From Canna indica (Eukaryota; Streptophyta; Magnoliopsida; Zingiberales; Cannaceae): a stretch of DNA of 64,000 bases. The position numbers and the translations under genes are program-made. The stretch spans positions 80,563,501 through 80,627,500 of the forward strand of contig CP136890.1 in the NCBI GenBank assembly GCA_034359265.1, read 5' to 3'. The number at the start of each line of letters is the position of its first letter. The stretch's first letter is position 1. The notes beneath the pieces are model-generated. The model was not told the origin of the DNA. It worked only from the letters and a program-made list of their open reading frames with translations, and did not search any database. Positions 11,520 to 22,398 of this stretch are shown here, piece by piece.

Positions 11520-11893
11520 GTCATCAGCAACGGCTTTCCCACGGGCGGCCGTGGGAAAGCCGTTGCTGATGACCTACAGCAACGGCTTAGCGACGGAGTT
11601 TTACTAACGGTGTTGCTACGGACTCAGCGGCCGTTGCTATTAATGTTATCAGCAACGGCTCTGGGTCTGTGGCAAAACCGTTGCTGATAATATTTTTAGC
11701 GACGACCTGAGCGGCCGTTGCTGATAATGTTTTGAGCGACGGCCCGAGTGGCCGTCGCTGATCCGTTGCTAAGTTATCAGCAACGCGACTTTCTGTCACG
11801 ACGCTATTGCAACGGCGCGGCCGTTGCTGATTCACTTCAGCAACGGCTCAGCAACGGTATCAGCCGTTGCTGATGCCCATTTTTCTAGTAGTG
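11520..11893. repeat. Right subterminal repeats of CACTA element 1
   Basis: Dense direct and inverted copies of CAGCAACGGC and GCCGTTGCTG, some altered to GCGACGGCC, ending at the terminal CTAGTAGTG. In CACTA elements such motifs bind the transposon's own DNA-binding protein. Confidence 0.85.
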
Positions 11894-13438
11894 TATGCAT
11901 CATGTCAACAACTACTCTACTACAACTCAACTAATATAATGCTAGTAGTCATGTCATCATGTATGAATTAAATATATAAACAACAGCATAAGACATGCAA
12001 CGTCTATACTAGCATTCTCAACTAATATGCATATAAAAACATCGTGCTGGCAACATGTATCAACAAAATATGCATAAAGAGCTCCAACGGCAGTAGATAT
12101 CAATTTTCAACGGAATAGAACAACAAGATATATTTCGACATAGGGTAACAACCGACCTAGGATGAGATTCACCTTATCAACTAACATAACAACCAAACAA
12201 CTCGGGTTGAAACCATGAAAACCGATAAAATAATATTTTCCGACGCAGCACGAAAAATGAGGCAATACTGCATACTGATTTCAGCATCCGAAAGCCAAAC
12301 GGAGAAACTGACCCTACCAATAAATTCGGGGCGTCGAGTAGGTACAAATTCATATATAATAAGACTTATTTGACCAACTATAAAGCCTCCAAATAATTAT
12401 TTAAATTAATAGCAATAATGCCTTAAATATATATATATATCATTGTTACGAACTCGTGTAACAGTGTTACAACTCGTGTCACTGCTACAACCGCAGCGCT
12501 ATGAACAACTCTTATATCATCCCATATACCATTGTTATATTCCTAAAAATAATAACCAACTGATACAACAACATAACACCGATATATAGAATATATTACT
12601 GATATATACTCATAACTATATTACACTAATATAACAGGTTATAAACTTAACCCTTCCACTACCCCTTCTCCCTCACCCGACTGCTCACCTCCTTCATCCC
12701 CCCTGCCGCCGCCGCTGCTGAGATCCGAGCTGGCGACGAATAAGTTGCGCCATTGCCGACCGACGGCGATGATTCGCCGATCAGCACCACCTACCGTCGC
12801 CGCCCCTATGAACCAGCAACAACGAGCATGAGGGGCGGGCGACGCCCCAGATCCGGGCGATCGCGCCCCTCACACGAGGTCGCGCATGGCGACTCGCGGC
12901 GTCGGGCCTTGCGGCGACGCGGTTTGCAGCGACGACCCTGCACACAACGAAAGAGATTGGCACTGTCACGTGGCCGAGCCTAATGCGTGAACAGTGCCGA
13001 CTTCGACTACAATCAACAGAGCCGATCAGAACAACAACTCGACGAAAACAACGACAAAACGACGAGGTTCGACGGCAAGATTTCATATCAGAAATTACAA
13101 TGGCAGGAACACGATAAATCTCGAAAAATCATCAGATAAATTTCAGATCTACTCAACAACATATCTCCGTGGAATCTCATCCTAAACTGAGATTATCCTA
13201 CACGAAAAGAAAGTAGCAGGATGGAGATCCTACTTGAAAATTCCTCCAAACTCCGATCGGAGCCTTCTCACAGCCGCTGCCTCCGCACACCCGCCGCTGC
13301 TACAGGAATCGAGAGAGGGAAAAAGGATTAAGGAGGATATTATGGCTAATTAAATAGGATTAAGCACTTTTGCAAAAAGACCCCTTTAAGGAAAATATTT
13401 ACAATAAGATCCTAAATTTTTCAGGGTATAACAGCATC

Positions 13439-16400
13439 ATAGGCTATAAGAATATTTATTTATATTATAATATTATATACTTTCATTTAATTTACATCAA
13501 GGAGTTATAATTTTACATCAAGGTCTTTTAGGATATTTGAGCAAGGCTATATAGGTTTATAATTTTATTAATTATAACTCTACAACATTAGATGAAAGTG
13601 AATTAATTATATTATAATTTTTGTTCTATTCATTAAATTTTTAACCTTTTTATTACTGTAAAATTATGATTTAGAAAATAATCATGTAATTTTTTTTATT
13701 TAAAAAAGGCAACTTGTGTTTCTGGTTGAGAATAGTCAAATTATGGACCTCATGTGTCAGACATGAAATTAATTATATATATATGACCTATATATTGATC
13801 TATATGACATAAATTAAAGAAGAATCCATGCCTTCTTAATTAATTACTATAAATGTTAATCTACATATCTAATTAATATTAGTAATTAAAGATTAACAAA
13901 TATTCCTTAATTAACAACCCTTAAAATACTTTTGTGTGAGTCTGTAATCATATCATCATGATTAACTGATACATTGCAAGAACAAGCCCCACAAGACATC
14001 AGTAGCAAAATACAGATCAATGCCAGCAAATAGAGCATAGAAAACAGTGCATGTTCCACATATATAATTAATTAATCTCTTGATAAAATTAACCTCAACT
14101 TATAAATTATTATTATCATTCATTTTAATATCTAAGTAAGTAATAATTCCTTGACCCATTCCCATGACCAAGATTTGCTAACCATGTCTGCCAAAGAGGC
14201 AACAAATTGAGAGCCATGTAATTAATTGAGTTTGGGTCAAGAATCCATTGTTTGGGGACCCCAAAAATAAATCCAATTGACAATTCCCAACATGAGCTAC
14301 CTCGGTTTGAATCACCCTTGTCTCTTCTTCCTTGACCTTGGGTTGAGCATCCCAAACCCCAAGCGTGCAACCTAAGTTAAAAAATGGGTCAAACCCTTCA
14401 AACTCAAGCTTCTTCTCCCCCTCCCCCACAAAACAAAATTACTCACATGCTTGATTCCAATGCAACTCAATTTCCTTCTCTTCTTTGTCAATGATCCATA
14501 TATATATATGTACCTTAATCTTTAAATATTATTTAGTTTTCTTTGCATGGTTTGCGAACAATACTCCACACTAATTAATGGATCCATTATATATATTGTT
14601 ATAAAGAAAATCCAGGAGTATATACATTAAATTTTGTGTCAATAAACCCTTGAATGAGTCAAATAGTTTGAGACCAATAAAAAATGTGTGATCAATTACA
14701 TGAAGCCCTAGCAAGTTTGAGCTTAATATTGTATTGAAAATCATATTTGACTAGTTGATTCCATCAACTTGGATCGATTTTGCCTGAAATCCAACCAATT
14801 CAATAAAATTGTCCAAGATTTGATTCAAATCAAATTATTGAATTGAACTAATATAGTTCAAATGTTTTAAAATGAATCAATTTTTTAAAAATGTTCAATT
14901 TTAAATAAAAAACTAATCATACTTCAATTATTGATATCCTTTATACACTTATTATTATTATAAATTAATTATATATATAAATTTAAATTTAAATTTAAAT
15001 CTTTAAACCAACTTCGGACGAATCAAATTAAACTAAAATAAATTATTCGATTTGGAATTTAATTTAATTTAATATTTTTATAAATAGTTTGGTTCTATTT
15101 GACCTAATCATATCAAAATTTGAGATGCCAATAAATTAACTTACATTGTTCTATATATGTCCTATTGTTTTTATTTTTCTTGATATATATGTGAACCTGA
15201 CTATATAAGGAATTAGTGGTCCATATCAATTCAAGACCGAGGTCATAATTTTTCTGAGTTATTTGAACGTACATGATATATGTCTGCACATGAACTAAGT
15301 CAACAGTATAAAAACACACTTAATTAAGTTTGTGGATTTTAATTAGTAACGTTTACATGGTAACTAATCTTAATTAGACTAATATAATTACCTCTATATG
15401 TGCATTTCACAATGTGAGTCACATTTTAAAATGAGCATTTCATGAACTCATCTATTTAATTATGCCAAAAGATTAGAAGTTTAGAGGTAAATCAAATTAA
15501 AAATGACCGACCTAGTATCTAGGTCAAATTAGAATATATAAAATCTCCCAAAAGCTCACTTTTCTAAATGCAATTCTGTCAATATATTAACACTAGTAGT
15601 ACAAATTAATACATGGCTAAATCATGGTCTTGAAGATCAAAAGTCAGCTAAATTAAGCAACTTAATTGTGGGAAGCTTGCAACTAAAGGGTTTGGGATAT
15701 CAAGAGGGTAATATAATGAATTAATTGAAGCCTAAGATAGTGTTGGTTTCAACTATTAATTGCACAGTACTTTTCCAAAGTATAAAAATAGTTCTGCTTA
15801 CTAATTAATATTATAAGTAGCCTATGAAGAAGTAGCCGAGGAGACAACCATTTTCTTTAGTTCTTCAAAGGATGTGGAAGCCCAGTTGAGCACGAATTCA
15901 ATTGGAAATTCTGTGATATATAGGAGAATTAGTCATTTTTTAATTCATCTACAAAGAGGATCTACTTCCAATTGGACTAAAATGTATATGTTAGAATGTC
16001 CTAATTAATAACCCTATATACTAACAAGCATAATCTACACACTACATAATACAAAATTTTAAGGGTTTGTTTACCTCTTTTTCTAATTAGAATAGGCACT
16101 TCATGTGCTGAAAGGGCTTCCTTGAATCCAATGGTAAAGTAGGGAATACTTCCAAATTGTTTGATCAAACTTCTTTAAGAAATTTTCCTTTTACATATAA
16201 TTTTGACAGTACTCTAGGGGAATGATTCATTAGCTTCTTTATAGGTATACTATTTTTAAATTTTAATGAAGGATGCATTGCATCTCTTGACATGTTAAGA
16301 AGTTGCTGAAGAGTAAATAATTAATATGAGACTGAAAATAGGCTTCTGTAAGTAGACAGTCATCACCATGCATATTAATTAGTCATAGCTTGTACTGTAT

Positions 16401-16934
16401 TCATGTGTTCAAGAATGCAACTGTCAATTCTAAAATGACTATCCATATTAAGTGTGCCTTAAAGTCTTCATTGGAATATTTTATGTGTTGTATGTGAAGT
16501 TGTGATGGTAAAACTTCATTTATGACACTTGGTGTTCATATTTCTAGTGTGCAAACCAATATGGCAGTTCACTTGGTTCAAGTGGAAGACAAAATTCAAT
16601 GCAGCAGAAATGCTTCCAAACTACTCCAACATCCCTAGCAGTGTTTATTTTATAGGATGCAATCTCATCTAATTACTTCCAGGGTAAACTACAAGAAAGA
16701 AGTACTACCCACAAGTGTAAATAATAGAAAAGAAAATGGAAGGAGAATAAAAAAATGACAGCTTTGCATGGTTAATTTATTGGCATTATAATTGCATCAT
16801 ATATTTCACAGTTCACATGTTTTTATCTACCACTTATCTACCAAGCTAATATATTAAGGTTAGTTTGTATACAGATGAAAAGTTTTTTTCCAGCCTCCCA
16901 TATACTCAAAGAGAAAAAGAGAAAAAGAGAAAGA
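13439..16934. other. AT-rich intergenic stretch, no gene found
   Basis: About 3.5 kb of AT-rich DNA with many short TAATTAATTA and TATATA runs. Two overlapping minus-strand ORFs at 14125-14429 resemble no family I know and have no support. No repeat termini recognised. Confidence 0.6.
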
Positions 16935-17326
16935 TATCGGACCAGACTATATCATCGGGCCAGTCTGGTGAGCCCACGAAGCCCAGCTCGGCCGAGCCAC
17001 TCAAGAGCCTAGGTCGGCCCAAGTCAGGCTTGGAGGCTCCGCCCAGTCACTCTGAGAGAATTTTTGTCTGTAACTTGTGCTCGATGATTTAAAATTACAG
17101 CATAATTAAGGGGCTAGGCTTGGCGACTAATCCATTCAAGGCATATCTATGTGACAATTAAGAATAAATCCCCGCCAGATCTCCATGTATGGAAGACATG
17201 CCTTATAAACCCAATTCGACACCTGCAGGTATATCTCGAATCTAATTCTAACAGGGAGCACCTCGAAGATGTATTTACTTGAGCGTCAAATTGTCTTTGC
17301 AGCATCTCCAGTCTCAAGTGAGAACA
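16935..17326 (+). repeat. 5' LTR remnant of the Tat-like element
   Basis: Matches the 3' LTR at 44722-44955 plus 46572-46748 (shared landmarks TCTGGTGAGCCCACGAAG, AATCCCCGCCAGATC, GATATATCTCGAAT), ending GAGAACA directly before the primer-binding site. The upstream part of the LTR is absent. Confidence 0.8.
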
Positions 17327-17327
17327 T

Positions 17328-17345
17328 TTGGTGCCCATCGTGTGG
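17328..17345 (+). other. Primer-binding site, Tat type
   Basis: TTGGTGCCCATCGTGTGG lies just after the LTR end, in the form seen in Tat/Ogre-like elements. The matching tRNA is not assigned here. Confidence 0.6.
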
Positions 17346-17782
17346 CCCCGTGTAGACCTTACTTGCTACACCATGGTTGACACCCGGAGTGAGGCCAACG
17401 TCGCCGCCAACAACCGACAACAGCCAAGTAGTGGTGTTCCCTGTTGTCGTGCAATGTCAGTGAGGCCAGGAACGACGCCCCAATTGCTACCGATCGGGGC
17501 AATGCAAGAGTTGCGACGCATGATAATCGATCTCATGGAACAAAATGAGAGATTGACGACCCAGGTTGACGTGCTGACACAATCCAGAGAACACTAGACT
17601 GACCATGAACAATGTTGGCCAAAACATGAAGCCAACACCTACTATGGAGATGATGAAATCTCCCATACGCAACATCAGTGAGAGATGACTAAGACTACGG
17701 AGGGCACCCATCATCGTCCTGTCGATTCAAGGTCATTCACAGAACACATCATGGTGGCGAATCTCCCTAACAACTTCAAGCT

Positions 17783-19088
17783 GTTGGATAAATGGCCACA
17801 CAAGAGGGGGGGTGAATAGTGTGTTAACTAAATCTTATCGCCTAAATCCAGTTTATCGATTTTAATCATTGTCTTACAACTTAGGTAATTCACAATTATA
17901 TACGGAAGCGATAAATAAAGCAGTTGAGCAAACACAAGAGAAACAATGCTAACACAAAGGAGTTTATAGTGGTTTGGCTAACTGCCTACTCCACTACCTA
18001 AGACACATGCTTAGGATTTCACACACAAATGGACTAAATTAAGAGTGACTTACAATCGAGGACTTTACACCGGAAAGACCCTACACCCCCTTCGAATGCA
18101 CTTCCTCACCCGGAAGTGTCCACCTACACACCGAGTGAACTTTCCCACCTCAATTCCTAAGAACAACTCCTAATTTAGTTTTACGCAAGTGGCTTTACAC
18201 CTTAAACACCAAGGTTACCACAAACTCATTCGATCCTACACAAGGTCTATTACACAATCAAGTTAATACAATGAAAAACAAACTAAAAAATACTTTAATC
18301 ACAAGAAGAGAGAAAAGATGACTTATCACAATAGGATCACCTCTTCTTGTTGAGCCTAGCAAACTTAAAGGACCCTCCAATGATGAACACTTGAGATTGA
18401 GGGATCAAGGCTAGGTTTTGAGGATTTGATCAATAGAGAGCTTAGAAGATGCTTAGGATCACTCTTTGAGGCTTAGAGACATCAACAATAGCTAGGGAGA
18501 GAGTTTGAGGTGAGTATTTATAACCCCCAACTAAATGGCTCGTCAACGGGCATATTTTTGCCCGTTATCGATGCTCGATCACTTGTCGGTCGATCGTCGA
18601 TTGACCGACCTAGCGACCGCGGGTATACTGCTGCTTTCTGGCAATAGTCGGTCGATCGAATTGGCTACTACCAATTTTTGACCACATTCGGTCGATCGAT
18701 CGGTCGACTGAATTGGATACTGCCAATTTTTGACCACATTCGGTCGACCGACTGGTCGACCGAACCTGGGCTGAGCTTGTATTTTCCAGCTTTCTTCTTA
18801 CGTGATTCGTTTTTGGGTTCCGGCCTTCAACGTGCGTCAATTTGAAGAGCTTTCCATGTGTTCTCTGAACTCCCCCATGACGTCTTTGGTGCACACGTCA
18901 AACTTCTATAGGTTATCGTTAATGTACATCGTATCGAGATGAGTGTCGCAAACTACGAAACCGGCTTCCGCCTTTTGTCAAACCTATGACCTTCATGCTT
19001 CAAGAACTTGGTTAGATATACTTGGTTTGTTATCATCAAAATAATCATGAAGAGAGTAGAGCACGAAGGAAAAAACCTTTAGCCAATA
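17783..19088 (-). repeat. 3' LTR of the gag-only element
   Basis: Nearly the same as the right LTR over its length. Includes a cluster of GGTCGACCGA-type palindromes in about 50-bp repeats (18600-18770). The last bases are AGCCAATA rather than GGCCAACA. Confidence 0.9.
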
Positions 19089-19089
19089 A

Positions 19090-19104
19090 TCTCTCCCTTT
19101 TTGA
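19090..19104 (-). other. Polypurine tract of the gag-only element
   Basis: On the minus strand AAAAAGGGAGAGAT directly precedes the 3' LTR, the place and composition expected for plus-strand priming. Confidence 0.75.
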
Positions 19105-19500
19105 TGATGACAAACCATCGATGGTAAAAAAACGGAACATCTATATATAATGTATTAATTAATTAGTGTGAAGCATGAGTTTATAAGTGCATATTTAGTG
19201 CTCCCCCCTATCAATATGCATATCTTTAACTCTCCCCCTATCATCATGCCATAATTTGAACATATCAACCCCTAACATGACTTCTCCCCCTTTTGGCATC
19301 AATCAAAAAGAGTACCACATAATCAAATAAAATATGAGTCATGCACATTCATGGTAAACCATACAATTAATTGTAACATCATATATGTTTAACGCAACCA
19401 CGTAGACATAAAGGCAAGCAACTACAAATATAAATCCATATGATTCAAATACAAGCTAGTCTGAACAAGATACAGTATTAATGCATGTCCATAGAATAAA

Positions 19501-19993
19501 GGGTAATTACCTAAATATAATCCTGAACTATGCACTTTGTCTCATTTGTTGTCAATTTCATAATATTACCAAATTGTATCCCAAACTTTGACATTTGTCT
19601 CAATTACATCCTCCCGTCAACTCTTCGTCAGCAGCACCGTTAAGACGATGATGTGGCGCTCTAACGTGGATTAAAATAATATTTTATATTTTATATTAAA
19701 GAATCACTCCGAGCCATATCGGGAGTGAACATGGAGTGATTTTTTAATATAAAATATTATTTAATATTATTTAATATAATTTGACATGATTTTTTATATT
19801 TTTAAATAAAAAATATTATTTTAATTCACGTCAGAGCGCCACATCATCGCCTTAACGATGCTGTTGACGGAGAGTTGACGGGAGGATGTAATTGAGACAA
19901 ATGTCAAAGTTCATGATACAATTTGGTAATATTTTGGAATTGGCAACAAATGAGACAAAGTGCATAGTTCAGGATATATTTAGATAATTACCC
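19501..19993. mobile_element. Mutator-like MITE with long terminal inverted repeats
   Basis: 493-bp element with GGGTAATTACCTAAATATAA at one end and its imperfect complement ending TAGATAATTACCC at the other; the arms pair for about 190 bp. The 9-bp target duplication TAGAATAAA is exact (19492-19500 and 19994-20002), the Mutator size. No ORF. Confidence 0.88.
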
Positions 19994-20550
19994 TAGAATA
20001 AATGACATCATGCAACGGTGAAACTAATCATCCTCAGGTGGTGGAGGTGGTAGATGTGACTGATAGTATTGTCACATCTCATACACCCGACCATACATCT
20101 CAACAACGCGATGACCATACTCATCAACTTTCTGACCATACTCATCAATGCGGTGATCGTACTCATCGATTATTTAACCATACTGATCGATGCTTCGATC
20201 ATACTCGTCTAGATGCTCTATCTTACCTCTGTTCCATTCCAATTGGTCAATATGAAATTGAGCAAATCGATGCTCCAACTCTCCCAAACGCTCAATATGA
20301 GTAGCAGCTGACGAGCTTCCACCAGCATCCACCTCATCCATGTCCTCATCATCATCGTTGTGTGCCTCAGGTGCCCCCCGTACCCTCTTACCTCGTTGGT
20401 TTTCAAGTATTTTCATACGGTTTAGGGTATAGGTGTCTATCTCTTTGGGCACATACTCTATCTCAAATTTGGACCTATTTACCCCAACAGCATAGATGAA
20501 ATGAGAGATTACTGTGGCATAGGGTAGGGCTTGCTTTCTAGAGGCATGAA

Positions 20551-20994
20551 CATCTACTGTGTAGCGAAGCATAAGATCAGGAACGTTTATAGGTCTACAG
20601 GTCATAGCATAAAAGAGCACTCTGGTGCTCGTGCTTGTTACCACATCATAATGTCCTGCTCTATGAAGTATATTATAAACAATGATAATATGCATAATCC
20701 TAGCGGTAGTTGACAGTTTGATGCTTTGAGTAGGAAGCATCCCCTGATAAACTTCAAGACAAATGACTGACACATCTACTATGTAGCGAAGCATAAGATC
20801 AGGAACGTTTATAGGTCTACGGGTCATAGCATAAAAGAGCACTCTGGTGCTCGTGCTGGTTACCTCATCATAATGTCCTGCTCTATGAAGTATATTATAA
20901 ACAATGATAATATGCATAATCCTAGTGGTAGTTGACAGTTTGATGCTTTGAGTAGGAAGCATCCCCTGATAAACTTCAGGACAAATGACTGACA
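20551..20994. repeat. 222-bp in-frame tandem duplication
   Basis: Copy 1 is 20551-20772 and copy 2 is 20773-20994. The copies differ at only a handful of bases. Since 222 is 74 codons, the reading frame survives and a 74-residue block (VYQGMLPTQSIKLSTT...) appears twice. Confidence 0.92.
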
Positions 20995-22398
20995 CAACCT
21001 CAGAACTAGGAAAACCCTCATGAAAGTGGTGTGTGGACATGTTATATATTGATCTTCCTAGCAAAGGGAACCCAAAGGCATCCCTAATTGTTGCGTCAAT
21101 GATGACTATGGATTTACCTAGGATTTCAGATCTAAGGACTAGTGAGTCACCTAGTCTAGCCTTATATATAACTAGGTTAGAGAAGAATGTCTTTACCAAT
21201 ATGGGACACACTGGTACCTGTCTCCCTAAGTATTCACTACAATAAATTGAGTCTTCAGCAACGGCTATCAGCAACGGCCGCTCAAGCCGTTGCTATTTGC
21301 AACGACATTCTTACGGCCGCTCAAGCTGTTGCAGATATGTTGTATCTGCAACGATTTTTTAACAAACACGCGAGCCGTTGCTGATGATTTTAATTATCAG
21401 CAACGGCTTTCTAACAGACAAGTGAGCCGTTGCTGATGATAACTTATTAGCAACGGCTTTCTAACGGGCGAGTGAGCCGTTGCTGATAAGTTTATAAAGG
21501 TCACAGATCGCGCCCGCCCCTTCTTTCTCCCGCTGCTGCCGCCACTGTCGACGCCGACGACGTAGAGCTGCCGCTGCCGACGCTGCCGTCCGTCCTCGAC
21601 CGCCAATTTCAGGTATTCATCGCCGCCCGGCCGTCTCTTCCCGTTGCGGCCGGCGGGAAATCCGACCAAAACCCTATTTTTAGGGTTTCGGCCGGCGACG
21701 GTCGGTCGATGGCCGCCGCCGGAAATAGTAGATTAATTTTTTTTATTTGTTAATTAATTATTTAGATTAATTATTTAATTTGTTAGATTAATTTTTAGGG
21801 TTTAGATTAATTTTGGAATTGTCCACTTCGACATTGTACCGGAATCGTCCACTTCGGACGCGCGCCGGAATAGTTCATTTTGGACTCCTGCCGGAATCGT
21901 CTAATTTGAACTCGTGTCGGAATTGTCCAATATGGACTCGAACTGTCTCGAAACATTTAGAAAATAATCATCCATCCGACGAGTTGATATGTTTCACGTA
22001 CGCATCGATGAGTCGGATATGATTTAGCAAAACCTTAGATCCGTTCGGGGATTGTATGTTCGTGTAAAAGAAGTAGATGATCTTTTATACGACGTACAAT
22101 TCTTGAATTGTCCCTGATTGGACAATTTGGGAATATAGTTATTTGTACTGCACTTGCGTTTTTCTTTTAACTGTTAACTAATTATTCTAAATTTCGGCAA
22201 CATCTCTCTTGTTCTCCGATACGCGCCCAGATGATATGCGTATTCGGAGAACTGTAGGGAGATGCTGCCGAAATTTAGAATGAAGTTAGCGGTTAAAATA
22301 AGTACTTAGTGCAATATAAATAACATAAATCCCGAATGGAATAGGACAATCTCACCTAAAGACATTAACCAAAGAAATTGTCATTGATTGACAGAATC

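Larger units (their letters stand above)
4317..11893 (+). mobile_element. CACTA (En/Spm) transposon 1, degenerate
   Basis: Ends are CACTACTAGAAAAATGGGC and its complement GCCCATTTTTCTAGTAGTG. The subterminal regions are packed with copies of CAGCAACGGC in both orientations, as CACTA ends are. Internal order: inverted right-end copy (4317-5394), 26-bp minisatellite, hairpin, TNP2-like transposase relic, Transposase_24-like relic, right subterminal repeats. The flanking triplets are AGT (left) and TAT (right), so there is no clean 3-bp target duplication, unlike element 2. Both genes carry stops or frameshifts, so the element is not autonomous. Confidence 0.93.
3609..13433. mobile_element. Apparent solo LTR (2.25 kb) split by CACTA element 1
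   Basis: The ends TGTTACACCC and GGGTATAACA are imperfect inverted repeats with the TG...CA rule of LTRs. The 5-bp target duplication GCATC is exact (3604-3608 and 13434-13438). Without the CACTA insertion (4317-11893) about 2,248 bp remain, in two pieces (3609-4316 and 11894-13433). I see no internal LTR pair, primer-binding site or gag/pol, so a solo LTR left by LTR-LTR recombination fits best. TGTTACACCC is a common start of plant Ty3/gypsy LTRs. The right piece contains a GC-rich section (about 12660-13010) whose ORFs I do not recognise. The element lies 1 kb upstream of the NAC gene. Confidence 0.8.

Noticed and set aside
11520..11893. Possible centromeric or satellite repeat
   Set aside because: Motifs are in both orientations, limited to CACTA ends, and stop at the terminus.
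14125..14429. Two overlapping minus-strand ORFs of 81-83 codons
   Set aside because: No family recognised, no splice or promoter support, AT-rich surroundings.
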